Positions 28,921-38,504 of a DNA stretch of 64,000 nt are shown here, piece after piece. Source of the stretch: Micromonospora violae (GTDB taxonomy: Bacteria > Actinomycetota > Actinomycetes > Mycobacteriales > Micromonosporaceae); NCBI RefSeq assembly GCF_004217135.1, contig NZ_SHKK01000001.1, positions 3,720,001 to 3,784,000 of the forward strand. The letters run 5' to 3'. The notes under the pieces are model-generated. The model searched no databases. It was not told where the DNA came from and saw only the letters and a list, made by a program, of their open reading frames with translations. Numbering within the stretch: position 1 is the stretch's first letter; each line of letters opens with the position of its first letter. The position numbers were made by a program, and so were the translations under genes.

Positions 28921-29026
28921 CTCCGGTCCTTTCCTTCGAGATTGGCTTCGGCCGACCGGGTACGGCGTGGCCAGCCCAGCGGCCGACGACAGCTGGCACC
29001 AGCGAGGGTCAGGGGTGAACCCTAAC

Positions 29027-29055
29027 CCTCTACTAGAGGCTTACAGTTATGTCAA
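29027..29055 (-). promoter_or_regulatory. ftsZ promoter with palindrome on the -10
   Basis: TTGACA (29055-29050) is a perfect -35, followed by a 17-bp spacer and TAGAGG (29032-29027). The sequence CCTCTA-C-TAGAGG (29027-29039) is a perfect palindrome lying exactly on the -10, a possible operator. The start site would be about 100 nt before the ftsZ ATG. Confidence 0.6.
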
Positions 29056-29165
29056 CCACTGATCCTCTTCGGGGCAACGTAAGCGCCACCGCCCGATGAG
29101 CCAAGGACCCGGGCGGCGTGTCGCCGCGCGGAGCGCGACGGGTCACGTCCGGCACGCTCACCGAT

Positions 29166-29984
29166 TCACCGAAAGGTCACCACATCCGGCGCGCTCACGT
29201 CGATCCGGTCGGTGTCCTCGTCCAGCAGCGCGGTGGCCACCCGGGCCTTGTCCGTACCTCGGGTCGCGTCGCCCCAGACCACCGTCCGGTCCTCCCGCAA
29301 CCGCAGGCTGATCCGGGCCAACCCCTCCACGTTCACGTCCACCAACTCCGCGCGCAGCTGCGGCGTCAACGCGACGAGCACCTCCAGCGCGGCCCGGGTG
29401 CCCGGGTCGTCAGCGGCCGGACGGGCCACCGTCACCTGCGGCAGACCCGCCGGGCGTCGCTCCACCGTCCGGAACGCCACCCCGCTGCCGTCGATCAGCG
29501 CGAACGCGTCGCCCTGCGGCACCACCGCCACCGCGGTCCGCTCGGTCACCCGTACCACCAGCGCGCCGGGCCAGTCCCGGGAGACCGTGGCCCGCTGCAC
29601 CGCCGGCAACGCGCCGACCCGACGCGCTGCGGCGGCCAGGTCCACCCGGGCCAGCGGCACCCCGTCGGGGATGTCGAGCGCGTCGTGCACCTGCACCGGA
29701 GTGACCAGGTCGGCACCCTCCACGCGCACCTCGCGCACACCGAACAACCCGGTGCCGAGCACCGTCCAGGCGACCAGCCCGGCCAGGGCGAGCACCCCGG
29801 CGGCCACCGCCCACGGCAGCGCGGCCCGCATGCGACGCTGCCGGGCCCGGGCCATGAACCGGCGGGTCGACGGCGGTACCGCGTCGCGGCCCGCCCGGAC
29901 CAGCTGCCACCGCCGGGCCGGCCCCCGGCGCGGGGCGCCACCGTCGGCGGCGCTGGTCCGCCCTCGGGCCGGGCCGGGACTCAT
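29166..29984 (-). CDS. ftsQ: divisome protein FtsQ (POTRA domain)
   Basis: A 272-residue bitopic protein. A cytoplasmic arm of about 53 residues is followed by a membrane helix (about 56-76, PWAVAAGVLALAGLVAWTVLG), the POTRA-type domain (GVREVRVEGADLVTPVQVHDAL) and the FtsQ beta domain with RATVSRDWPGALVVRVTERTAVAV. It links FtsW/FtsI/FtsL with other divisome proteins. The ATG overlaps the murC stop by 4 bp. Confidence 0.92.
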   Translation of the reverse strand: MSPGPARGRTSAADGGAPRRGPARRWQLVRAGRDAVPPSTRRFMARARQRRMRAALPWAVAAGVLALAGLVAWTVLGTGLFGVREVRVEGADLVTPVQVHDALDIPDGVPLARVDLAAAARRVGALPAVQRATVSRDWPGALVVRVTERTAVAVVPQGDAFALIDGSGVAFRTVERRPAGLPQVTVARPAADDPGTRAALEVLVALTPQLRAELVDVNVEGLARISLRLREDRTVVWGDATRGTDKARVATALLDEDTDRIDVSAPDVVTFR

Positions 29985-31546
29985 CCGGCCGTGGGCGCCG
30001 AGCCGCCGGGCACGGCGGTGCCACCGAGCGCCGCGCCGTCGCCGCCCGCCGTGGCCCCACCCGGCACCGGATCACCGATCGCCGGGGTGGTGGCCACCGG
30101 GTCGACGGTCGCGGTCGGTGCCGAGCCGGCCGTCCGCTCACCCAGAGCGGCCAGCAGCTCGTCGCCCATCAGCGAGATCGGCGGGGCGCCCATGGTGACG
30201 ACCACGTCCCCCGCGCGGGCCCGGCGGGCCACCTCGACCGGGGCCTGCTCCCACGACTCCACGAAGACCTTGCGGTCGGCGGGCAGGTCCACCGCCGCGA
30301 TCAGCGCCGCCGAGCCCTCGCCGGGCTGGCGCAACTCGCCCGGCCCGAAGACCTCCAGCAGCACCACCTCGTCGGCGATGGCCAACGCCTCGGCGATCTC
30401 GGCCTGGTTGTCGCGAGTGCGGTACAGCCGGTACGGCTGGAAGACGACGATCAGCCGACCGTCCCCGGCGACCTCCCGCAGCGTCTGCATCGCCAACGTC
30501 ATCGACGTCGGGTGGTACGCGTACTCGTCGTAGACCAGCACGCCGTCCGCCACACCCTTGCGCTCGAAGCGCCGCCGCACCCCGGGGAAGACCGCCAGCG
30601 CGGCCTCCGCCGCCTCCAACGGCAACTCCAGCAGGTACGCGGCCAGCACCGCGGCGGCGCTGTTCAGCCCCATGTGCCGTCCCGGCACCGGCAGCCGGAA
30701 CTCGCCCAGCGACCGGCCGTCGATCGCGGCCAGGTAGCGCACCCCGCGGGCGGAGGAGACCATCTCGGTCAACCGCAGGTCGGCGTCGGCGGCCTCGCCG
30801 TAGGTGAACACCCGCCGTCCCTCGGACCGCAGGCTCTCCGCCAGCCGCCGGCCGCCCGGGTCGTCCACGCAGGTGATGATGAACCCGTCCGGGTCGGTGA
30901 GGCGGGCGAACTCCACGAACGCCGCCTCCAGCGTCGCGTAGTCGCCGTAGGTGTTCAGGTGGTCCGCCTCGACGTTCGTGATGATCGAGACGTACGGGCG
31001 GTAGATGAGGAACGAGCGGTCGCTCTCGTCCGCCTCGACCACGAAGTGCTCGCCGGTGCCGTGGTGGGCGCCCGAGCCGACCTCGGAGATCTCGCCACCG
31101 ATCACGAAGGACGGGTCCACACCGGCCTGCTGGAGAACCATCGTCACCATCGAGGTGGTGGTGGTCTTGCCGTGCGTACCGGCGACCGCCACCGCCCGAC
31201 GGCCGGTCATCGCCGCCGCGAGGGCCTCCGAACGGTGCAGCACCCGCAGGCCGCGCCGCCGCGCCTCGACCAACTCCAGGTGGTCCTGCGGAATGGCCGA
31301 CGAATACACGACCGTGTCCACCCCGTCGAGGTTGCTCGCCTCGTGGCTGAGGTGGATGGTGCCGCCGAGCGCCCGCAGACCGGCCAGCGACGGCCACTCC
31401 CGCAGGTCGCTGCCGGACACCCGGATGCCGCGGGTGAGCAGCAGTCGGGCCACGCCGAGCATGCCCACCCCACCCACCCCGATCAGGTGGACGGCGCCCA
31501 GGTCCTCGGCGGTGAGCGTGCCGGCCGGGGTGAACTGCGCGGTCAT
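29981..31546 (-). CDS. murC: UDP-N-acetylmuramate-L-alanine ligase
   Basis: A 521-residue cytoplasmic Mur ligase that joins L-Ala to UDP-MurNAc. The Rossmann-like start HLIGVGGVGMLGVARLL is typical of MurC, and the ATP loop is GTHGKTTT (123-130). The central EADESDRSFL and EYAYHPTSM segments are conserved. The last 55 residues (Ala/Pro/Gly-rich) extend beyond the usual length and are probably disordered. It overlaps murG and ftsQ by 4 bp each. Confidence 0.95.
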   Translation of the reverse strand: MTAQFTPAGTLTAEDLGAVHLIGVGGVGMLGVARLLLTRGIRVSGSDLREWPSLAGLRALGGTIHLSHEASNLDGVDTVVYSSAIPQDHLELVEARRRGLRVLHRSEALAAAMTGRRAVAVAGTHGKTTTTSMVTMVLQQAGVDPSFVIGGEISEVGSGAHHGTGEHFVVEADESDRSFLIYRPYVSIITNVEADHLNTYGDYATLEAAFVEFARLTDPDGFIITCVDDPGGRRLAESLRSEGRRVFTYGEAADADLRLTEMVSSARGVRYLAAIDGRSLGEFRLPVPGRHMGLNSAAAVLAAYLLELPLEAAEAALAVFPGVRRRFERKGVADGVLVYDEYAYHPTSMTLAMQTLREVAGDGRLIVVFQPYRLYRTRDNQAEIAEALAIADEVVLLEVFGPGELRQPGEGSAALIAAVDLPADRKVFVESWEQAPVEVARRARAGDVVVTMGAPPISLMGDELLAALGERTAGSAPTATVDPVATTPAIGDPVPGGATAGGDGAALGGTAVPGGSAPTAG

Positions 31547-32649
31547 CGGGCCACCGCCGCCAGCACGAAGGAGCGCAGCGCCTCGTCGCCGTCGCGCCGG
31601 CCGTACGCCCCGGCGGCGGCGCCCATCGAGTACAGGCGCTGCGGGTCGCGGATGAGCGGGATGACGGTGCGCTCCAGCCAGTCCGGGGTGAGCTCCGCGT
31701 CGTCGACCAGCAGCCCGCCGCCGGCCTCCACCACGGGCAGCGCGTTGCGCCGCTGCTCCTGGTTGCTGTGCGGGTACGGCACGTAGATCGTGGGCAGCCC
31801 GATCGCGGCCACCTCGGCGACGGTCATCGCCCCGCCCCGGGCCAGCATCAGGTCCGCGGCGGCGTAGCCCAGCTCCATCTCGGACAGGTACGGCAGCGTC
31901 ACGTACGGCACCGGCAGGTCGGTCGGGATCGGCACCGGCTCGTTGCGGGCGCCCATCACGTGCAGCACCTGCACGCCGTTGCGGGCCAACTCCTTGGCCG
32001 CACCGGAGACCGCCAGGTTGATCGAACGGGCGCCGGACGACCCGCCGGACACGAAGAGCACCGGCAGGTCCGGGCGGAGCCCGAAGTGGGCGCGGGCGGC
32101 GTTGCGCAGCGCGTACCGGTCCAGGCCGGTGATGGCGCGGCGCAGCGGCACCCCGACCACTGTGGCGTCCCGCAGCGACTCGGCCTGGCTGGGCTGGTTC
32201 GGGAAGCCGACGGCGACGTTCTTGGTGAACTTCATGCCCAGCCGGTTGGCCACACCCGGCGGCACGTTCACCTCGTGGATCACCATGGGCAGCTCACGTC
32301 GCCACGCGGCCAGGTAGGCCGGCACCGCGACGTACCCGCCGAAGCCGACGACCACGTCGGCGCGTACCTCGTCGATCACCTTGCCCGCGGCGCGCGCCGC
32401 GGTCCACATCCGGCCCGGGGTGCGGACCAGGTTCATGTTGACCGACCGGGGCAGCTGGTAGGCCGGGATCTGCCGTAGGTCGTAGCCCTGCGGCGGGATC
32501 AGGTCGTTCTCCATGCCCCGGGGTGTGCCGAGGCAGGTGATCCGGACGCCCGGGTCGTGTCGGCGCAGGCAGTCGGCGAAGGCGAGCAGCGGGTAGACGT
32601 GCCCCCCGGTGCCACCTCCCGCGAGCACCACCGAACGCAGCGGACCCAT
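31543..32649 (-). CDS. murG: lipid II synthase, GT-B GlcNAc transferase
   Basis: A 368-residue membrane-associated glycosyltransferase that adds GlcNAc to lipid I. The first glycine loop is GGGTGGHVYP (11-20). The second domain has FVSGGSSGARSIN, and the UDP-GlcNAc site ARGGAMTVAEVAAIGLPTIYVPYPHSNQEQRRNA is near 275-308. The ATG overlaps the ftsW stop as TGATG. Confidence 0.96.
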   Translation of the reverse strand: MGPLRSVVLAGGGTGGHVYPLLAFADCLRRHDPGVRITCLGTPRGMENDLIPPQGYDLRQIPAYQLPRSVNMNLVRTPGRMWTAARAAGKVIDEVRADVVVGFGGYVAVPAYLAAWRRELPMVIHEVNVPPGVANRLGMKFTKNVAVGFPNQPSQAESLRDATVVGVPLRRAITGLDRYALRNAARAHFGLRPDLPVLFVSGGSSGARSINLAVSGAAKELARNGVQVLHVMGARNEPVPIPTDLPVPYVTLPYLSEMELGYAAADLMLARGGAMTVAEVAAIGLPTIYVPYPHSNQEQRRNALPVVEAGGGLLVDDAELTPDWLERTVIPLIRDPQRLYSMGAAAGAYGRRDGDEALRSFVLAAVAR

Positions 32650-34283
32650 CAGCGTCTCCTCTCGCTCGCCGTGCCCCTGCGGCTACGGTCCTGTCGGACC
32701 CCGCGCGGCGCGGCCTGGTCGTCATGACGCCGCTCACGGGACCGGGGCACGGACCCTCGGCCAGCGGGCGGCGTCGCCGGTCGGCGACGCCGGCCGGGAA
32801 GCGGCGGCAACGGGGCCCAGACTAGTCGGACCCACCGGGCCGGCGGACGGGCATGCAGTGCTCTGGCCGCATCGGGTTCGGCGCGGGCGAAGGACGCCAG
32901 CATGCCGATGCCGGCCAACGTCACCACCAGGGCACTTCCGCCGTCGGAGATGAACGGCAGCGGCAGGCCGGTGATCGGCAGCAGCCCGACCACCCCACCG
33001 ATGTTGATCACGGCCTGGCTGACCAGCCAGGTGGTGACGGCGGTGGCGGCGAGTCGACGGAACGGGTCGTCGACCCGCCGGGCGATCCGGAACCCGGTGT
33101 ACGCGAGGACCGCGAACAGGCTGAGCACCACCACGCACCCGATCACGCCCAACTCCTCGGCGATGATCGCGAAGATGAAGTCGTTGTGCGCCTCGGGGAG
33201 CCAGTCCCACTTCAGGCTGCCCTTGCCCAGCCCGACCCCGAACCAGCCGCCGTGCTCAATGGCCAGCCGCCCCTGGTAGAACTGGAGGCAGCCGTCGAGC
33301 TTGCAGGTCTCCGGGTCCGGCGGGTTGAAGAACATGGCCAGCCGGGCGAAGCGGTAGTTCTCCTCGCCGCGCTCACCGGAGCCGGCGCCCAGTGAGGCCA
33401 CCGCCACGAGCAGGCCGATCCCGACCAGCCCGGCCGTGGCCAGGGCGCCGAAGACGCGCATCCGCACCCCGGCGGCCCAGAGCAGACCCACGACCAGGGC
33501 CAGCAGACAGAGCATCGTGCCCGTGTCGTTGTAACCGACCAGGACGAAGAGCAGGCCCACCACCGGGAACAGCGGGGTGGCCAGCTCCCGCCACCAGCCC
33601 AGCGCAGCGCCCTTGCGGGCGACGAGGTGCGCACCCCAGAGCACCATCGCGAACTTGGCCAACTCGGAGGGCTGGAGCTGGATGCCGCCGACGAACAGCC
33701 AGTTCAGTCGCGCCTCGACCGGCCCGAAACCGGCCGACAGCTGGTGGGTCAGCCGGGCGTACGCGACCAGCAGGTTGAGCACCACCAGGAGGGCGATCGA
33801 GGCGAACAGCAACGGCCGGCCCAGTGAGCGGTACGTGCTCGCCGGCAGGCGCTGACAGACCCAGAACGCGCCAATGCCGATCACCGCGAAGATGGCCTGC
33901 TTGGTCACCGACGCCGAGGCGTCGCCGTCCTCGGCGTAGTCCTTCACGCTGGTCGCCGAGAAGACCATGGTCAACCCGATCAGCAGCAGCAGACCGGCGC
34001 AGGACAGCAGCAGATAGTAGGAAGTCAGCGGCCGGTCCAGCAGGCCGCGCAGCGCGGCGAGCCCGCCGGCCGCGTCGAACCCGCGCAGCGGCGCGGGCAC
34101 CGCCGGCTCCGCCTCACGCGGCACCGCACCCGGTTCCGGCCCCCGGGCGTCGTCCGCTGGCGCGACCGCCTCCGCGGTACGCCCCGACGCGCCCGGCGAT
34201 CGCCGGGTGCGTCCGCCAGCCCTGCCCTCAGTGCCGATGTCCTCCCCCACCCCGACATCATCACCGCTAAACACGCCCGACAC
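32649..34283 (-). CDS. ftsW: FtsW, SEDS peptidoglycan glycosyltransferase
   Basis: A 544-residue polytopic protein with about ten membrane helices between residues about 88 and 465. It polymerises lipid II at the septum with FtsI. Conserved features are ARLNWLFVGGIQLQPSELAKFAMVLW, EENYRFARLAMFFNP and LPITGLPLPFISDGGSALV. Unusual are an 80-residue acidic/Pro-rich N-terminal arm and a 70-residue Arg-rich C-terminal tail. The start is uncertain: GTG at 34283 gives the longest frame and GTG at 34274 is an alternative. It directly follows mraY, without murD. Confidence 0.93.
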   Translation of the reverse strand: MSGVFSGDDVGVGEDIGTEGRAGGRTRRSPGASGRTAEAVAPADDARGPEPGAVPREAEPAVPAPLRGFDAAGGLAALRGLLDRPLTSYYLLLSCAGLLLLIGLTMVFSATSVKDYAEDGDASASVTKQAIFAVIGIGAFWVCQRLPASTYRSLGRPLLFASIALLVVLNLLVAYARLTHQLSAGFGPVEARLNWLFVGGIQLQPSELAKFAMVLWGAHLVARKGAALGWWRELATPLFPVVGLLFVLVGYNDTGTMLCLLALVVGLLWAAGVRMRVFGALATAGLVGIGLLVAVASLGAGSGERGEENYRFARLAMFFNPPDPETCKLDGCLQFYQGRLAIEHGGWFGVGLGKGSLKWDWLPEAHNDFIFAIIAEELGVIGCVVVLSLFAVLAYTGFRIARRVDDPFRRLAATAVTTWLVSQAVINIGGVVGLLPITGLPLPFISDGGSALVVTLAGIGMLASFARAEPDAARALHARPPARWVRLVWAPLPPLPGRRRRPATPPAGRGSVPRSRERRHDDQAAPRGVRQDRSRRGTASERRR

Positions 34284-34320
34284 CCCCAGAACGCCCTCTC
34301 GGGCGTGTCGGCCCCGCCGA

Positions 34321-35445
34321 TCAGGTCATGTTGGCGAGGAACTCGCTGTAGAACAGGCCCAGGGCGATGGCCACGCCGATGCCGGCAATGATCCAGAAGC
34401 GCACCACGATGTTGACCTCGCTCCAGCCGGCCAGCTCGAAGTGGTGCTGGAGCGGAGACATCCGGAACACCCGTTTACCGGTGGTCTTGAAGGAGATGAT
34501 CTGGATGACCACCGACATCGTGATGATCACGAAGAGCCCGCCGATGATCGGCAGCAGCAGGATCGTGCGGGTGGACATCGCCATGCCGGCGATCAGACCG
34601 CCCAGCCCCAACGCCCCGGTGTCGCCCATGAAGATCCGGGCCGGGGACGTGTTCCACCAGAGGAAACCCACACAGGCCCCGGCCGCCGCCCCGGCTATCA
34701 GCGCGATCTCCAACGGGTCGCGGACCTCGTAGCAGTACGGCTGGCTGTAGCTCGGGTCGGCGCACCAGTGCCGGTACTGCCAGAACGCGATCAGCGCGTA
34801 CGCGGCGAGCACCATCACCGACGCGCCGGTGGCCAGGCCGTCCAGGCCGTCGGTGAGGTTGACGCCGTTCGTCGCGGCCATCACCACGAAGATGAAGATG
34901 ATCACCGCGCCGACCTTGCTGACCTCCAGGAAGTCGATGTCCCGGATGAAGCTCAGCGTGGTGCTGCCCACCGTCTCGGTGTTGGTCGCCCGGCCCGTAC
35001 CGTCCGTCATCGTGCTCGGGAACCACAGCGCGACCACGCCGAAGACCGCGCCGACCAGGATCTGGCCGAGCAGCTTTCCCCGCTTGTTCAGCCCTGCGCT
35101 GTTGCGCTTGCGCACCTTGAGGAAGTCGTCGAGGAAACCCACCGCGCCGGAGAAGACCATCAGCCCCAGCAGCACCAACGCCGTGATCGTCGGCTCCACC
35201 TGCGCGATCTGCTGATCCGGCAGGGTGGTCAGGGCCAGGTGTCCGGCCACGTACGCGATCACCGTGGCCAGGATGAAGACCACGCCACCCATCGTGGGCG
35301 TGCCCTTCTTGCCCTGGTGCATGGCCGGGCCGTCGGACCGGATCGGCTGACCGGCCTTGAGCCGGGTGAACACCTTGATCGCGATCGGGGTGCAGAAGAG
35401 CGAGACGATGAAGGCCACCCCGACGGCGACGATGACCGCCCTCAT
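34321..35445 (-). CDS. mraY: phospho-MurNAc-pentapeptide translocase
   Basis: A 374-residue ten-helix enzyme making lipid I from UDP-MurNAc-pentapeptide and undecaprenyl phosphate. Catalytic aspartates are in [19 protein letters not shown] and FMGDTGAL; the [12 protein letters not shown] loop and the PLQHHFE histidines are intact. The ATG overlaps the murF stop by 4 bp. The 37 bp after it contain a small GCCC-GAGA-GGGC hairpin and then ftsW. Confidence 0.96.
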   Translation of the reverse strand: MRAVIVAVGVAFIVSLFCTPIAIKVFTRLKAGQPIRSDGPAMHQGKKGTPTMGGVVFILATVIAYVAGHLALTTLPDQQIAQVEPTITALVLLGLMVFSGAVGFLDDFLKVRKRNSAGLNKRGKLLGQILVGAVFGVVALWFPSTMTDGTGRATNTETVGSTTLSFIRDIDFLEVSKVGAVIIFIFVVMAATNGVNLTDGLDGLATGASVMVLAAYALIAFWQYRHWCADPSYSQPYCYEVRDPLEIALIAGAAAGACVGFLWWNTSPARIFMGDTGALGLGGLIAGMAMSTRTILLLPIIGGLFVIITMSVVIQIISFKTTGKRVFRMSPLQHHFELAGWSEVNIVVRFWIIAGIGVAIALGLFYSEFLANMT

Positions 35446-36893
35446 TCGGCGCCACCTTCGGTCGCGACCGCGGGGCTCGCAAGCTCGCTCCTCGCGCTCC
35501 GGACCGACTCGCCGTCGGCGTCGGCGCGCAGGGCGTCGGCCACCTCCCAGGTCCGGTACCGGGAGCCCTTGACCAGGACGACATCACCCGGTCGTAGTTC
35601 GCCCCGCAGCACCTCGACGGCCGCCGCCTGATCGGTGAGCAGCACCGACTCTCCTCCCCAGTTCGCTACCGCTGTCGCGCCTTCGTGGATCGGCGCAGCC
35701 GGCTCGCCCACCACGAGCAGCCGGTCGACACCCAGCTCGGCCGCGAGTTGACCGACCTCGGCGTGGCCGTCGTACTCGAACGGGCCCAGCTCGGCCATGT
35801 AACCGAGCACCGCGACGGTACGCCGCCCCGCACCCATGCTCGCCAGCGCCCGCACCGCCACCGCCATCGAGGCCGGGTTGGCGTTGTACGAGTCGTCGAT
35901 CACGGTCACCCCGTCGGGGCGGTCGAAGACGTCCATCCGCCGGGTCGACACCAACCCCAGCTCGCCCAGGGCCACGGCCAGCTCGTCCAGCGGCATGCCC
36001 AACTCCCGGGCCACCGCCGCCGCCGCGAGCGTGTTCGAAACCTGGTGGCGGCCGGCGAGTCGGAGCCGCACCGGCGCGCGCCCCTCCGGGGTGACCAGGG
36101 TGTACGACGGGTGCCCGCGCTCGTCGAGCGTGACGTCCTCGGCGCGTACGTCGGCGTCGGGCGCCTCGCCGTAGCGGACCACCCGGGCCTGCGTGCGGCT
36201 CGCCATCGCGTCCACCCGCGGGTCGTCGGCGTTCAACACGGCCAGCCCGTCCGCCGGCAGCGCCTCCACCAGCTCCCCCTTGGCCAGGGCGATGGTGTCC
36301 TGCGAGCCGAACTCACCGATGTGCGAGGTGCCGACGTTGAGCACCACGGAGATCCGGGGCGGCACCAGCTCACACAGGTACCGCACGTGCCCGACCCCGC
36401 GCGCACCCTTCTCCATCACCAGGTAGCGGGTGTCCGGGTCGGCCTGCAGGGCGGTGTACGGGTGCCCCAGCTCGTTGTTGAACGAACCGGGGGGCGCCAC
36501 CGTGGCCCCGAGCCGGGCGGTGAGCTGACCGATCAGGTCCTTCGTGGTGGTCTTGCCGGACGAACCGGTCACACCGATCACGGTGAGCCCGGGCAGCCGG
36601 TCCACTGCCGCGCGGGCCAACCGACCCATCGCGGTCAGGGCGTCGTCGACGATCACCATCGGCACCCCGGGCACCTCACGGCTGCCGAGCACCGCCACCG
36701 CGCCGGCCTGGAGCGCCGTCTGCGCGTAGTCGTGCCCGTCGACCTTCTCCCCCGGAAAGGCCACGAACAGCGAACCGGACCCCACCTTGCGCGAGTCGAA
36801 CTCCACCGAACCGGTGACGGTGACGGTCGGGTCGGCGGCCACCAGCCGCCCGTCGACCGCCGCGGCCACCTCGGCCAGGCTCAGCGCGATCAC
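35442..36893 (-). CDS. murF: UDP-MurNAc-tripeptide-D-Ala-D-Ala ligase
   Basis: A 483-residue Mur ligase that adds D-Ala-D-Ala to the UDP-MurNAc tripeptide. The ATP loop [13 protein letters not shown] is at 107-119; [14 protein letters not shown] and [10 protein letters not shown] are typical of MurF. The last 15 residues ([20 protein letters not shown]) are encoded by dispersed repeat copy B, so the C-terminus differs from homologues. It overlaps murE and mraY by 4 bp. Confidence 0.95.
   Translation of the reverse strand: MIALSLAEVAAAVDGRLVAADPTVTVTGSVEFDSRKVGSGSLFVAFPGEKVDGHDYAQTALQAGAVAVLGSREVPGVPMVIVDDALTAMGRLARAAVDRLPGLTVIGVTGSSGKTTTKDLIGQLTARLGATVAPPGSFNNELGHPYTALQADPDTRYLVMEKGARGVGHVRYLCELVPPRISVVLNVGTSHIGEFGSQDTIALAKGELVEALPADGLAVLNADDPRVDAMASRTQARVVRYGEAPDADVRAEDVTLDERGHPSYTLVTPEGRAPVRLRLAGRHQVSNTLAAAAVARELGMPLDELAVALGELGLVSTRRMDVFDRPDGVTVIDDSYNANPASMAVAVRALASMGAGRRTVAVLGYMAELGPFEYDGHAEVGQLAAELGVDRLLVVGEPAAPIHEGATAVANWGGESVLLTDQAAAVEVLRGELRPGDVVLVKGSRYRTWEVADALRADADGESVRSARSELASPAVATEGGAE
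35462..35500. repeat. dispersed repeat, copy B
   Basis: Begins TCGCGACCGCGGGGCTCGCA and ends CTCCTCGCGCTCC, closely matching copy A at 13203-13246. It forms the coding sequence for the murF C-terminus. Confidence 0.5.
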
Positions 36894-38452
36894 CGCTGAC
36901 CCGCCAGGTCCCCGAAGCGGGCCCGCAGCGCCTCGGCCAACTCGATGCTGTCGTCGAACGGAAACACCTCGCCCGCCACCTCCTGGCCGCGTTCGTGCCC
37001 CTTGCCGAGCAGCGCGATCACGTCACCCGGCTCGGCCAGCCGAACCGCCTCGTCGATCGCGGCCCGGCGGCCCGCCACCTCGATGATCCGAGCGGCCGTA
37101 CCGGCCCGGTACGCCCCGGCGAGCACCTCGGCGCGAATCTCCGCCGGGTCCTCGGTACGCGGGTTGTCGTCGGTCACCAGCACCACGTCGGCTCCCTCCG
37201 CCGCGGCGGCGCCCATCACCGGCCGCTTGCCCCGGTCCCGGTCTCCACCGGCGCCGATCACACAGATGAGACGGCCGGCGCTCAGCTCGCGCAGGGCGGC
37301 CAGCGCGGCCACGATCGCGTCCGACTTGTGCGCGTAGTCGACCACCCCGCGCACCGGCGCGGCCACGTCGACCAACTCCAGCCGGCCCGGAACCCCACCG
37401 CAGGCGGCCACGCCGGCCGCCGCGGTCGCCGGGTCCACCCCGGCGCCGACCAGCGTGGCGATGGCCAGCAGCGCGTTGGCCACGTTGTGCCGACCGGGCA
37501 GCGCGACACCGGCGGACAGGGCCACGCCGTTCGGGCCGTGCGCGGTGAACCGCTGGGCGTACCCCTCGCCGCCCACACCGTCGGCCCACCAGGTCGCGCC
37601 CTGGTCACCGGCCGCCGAGTAGGTGACAGTTGTCGGCTTGAGCAGCGACTTCAACGCCGGGTCGTCGTGGTTGAGCACCTCGACCGCGCAGCGCCCGTCG
37701 AAGAGCTGGGCCTTGGCGGCGAAGTAGTCGTCGCTGTCGGCGTGGAAGTCCAGGTGGTCGGAGCCGAAGTTGGTGTAGCCCCCGACGGCGAACCGCACCC
37801 CACCCACCCGGCCCATGGCCAGCGCGTGGCTGGAGACCTCCATGACCACGGCGGTGACCCCCCGCTCGCGGGCGGTGGCCAGCATGGCGTGCAGGTCCGT
37901 CGCCTCGGGGGTGGTACGCACACTGTCGATCACCAGCTCGCCGAGCCGGGTCTCCACCGTGCCGACCAGCCCGGTGGTGTGACCCGCGGCCCGCAGCCCC
38001 GACTCGATCAGGTACGCGGTGGACGTCTTACCCGCGGTGCCGGTCACCCCGATCACGGTGAGGTCGGCGGTCGGGTCGCCGTACACCGCCGAGGCCAGCT
38101 CACCGAGCACGGCGCGCGGGTCGGGCACCACCAGGGCGGGCAGACCGGTCTGGGCCGCCAGCTCCGCGCCGGCCGGGTCGGTCAACAGGGCCACGGCACC
38201 CGCCTCGGCGGCCCCGGCGGCGAACTCCGCGCCGTGCCGACGGGCACCGGGCAACGCCGCGTACAGGTCGCCGGAGCGGACCTCCTGGCTGGCGTGGGTG
38301 ACCCCGGTGACGACCACCGCGGCGGCGTCCGCCGGGAGGTCGACGGCGAGCCGGACGGCGAGATCACCGAGCCGGATTCCGGTCACGGTATGTGGACGTG
38401 GATTGCCGGGCACGGCGTCAGACCCTACCCGGTCGTCCGGTTCCGGCCGCAC
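36890..38452 (-). CDS. murE: UDP-MurNAc-L-Ala-D-Glu:meso-DAP ligase
   Basis: A 520-residue Mur ligase. The ATP loop GVTGTAGKTSTAY is at 136-148. The DNPR motif in VTDDNPRTEDP (about 429-432) is the marker of meso-diaminopimelate-adding MurE enzymes, agreeing with a DAP-type wall. GTG at 38452 gives the longest form. GTG at 38413 is an attractive alternative (507 aa): the conserved part starts after it, and a TAGGGT box lies 8 nt upstream (38427-38422), which would make an internal leaderless promoter. It is preceded by ftsI with a 52-bp gap. Confidence 0.95.
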   Translation of the reverse strand: MRPEPDDRVGSDAVPGNPRPHTVTGIRLGDLAVRLAVDLPADAAAVVVTGVTHASQEVRSGDLYAALPGARRHGAEFAAGAAEAGAVALLTDPAGAELAAQTGLPALVVPDPRAVLGELASAVYGDPTADLTVIGVTGTAGKTSTAYLIESGLRAAGHTTGLVGTVETRLGELVIDSVRTTPEATDLHAMLATARERGVTAVVMEVSSHALAMGRVGGVRFAVGGYTNFGSDHLDFHADSDDYFAAKAQLFDGRCAVEVLNHDDPALKSLLKPTTVTYSAAGDQGATWWADGVGGEGYAQRFTAHGPNGVALSAGVALPGRHNVANALLAIATLVGAGVDPATAAAGVAACGGVPGRLELVDVAAPVRGVVDYAHKSDAIVAALAALRELSAGRLICVIGAGGDRDRGKRPVMGAAAAEGADVVLVTDDNPRTEDPAEIRAEVLAGAYRAGTAARIIEVAGRRAAIDEAVRLAEPGDVIALLGKGHERGQEVAGEVFPFDDSIELAEALRARFGDLAGQR

Positions 38453-38504
38453 AGCCGCCCCGGTGGTTCGTCGGCACTCACCGATGATGTCCCGCCATCG
38501 CTGC

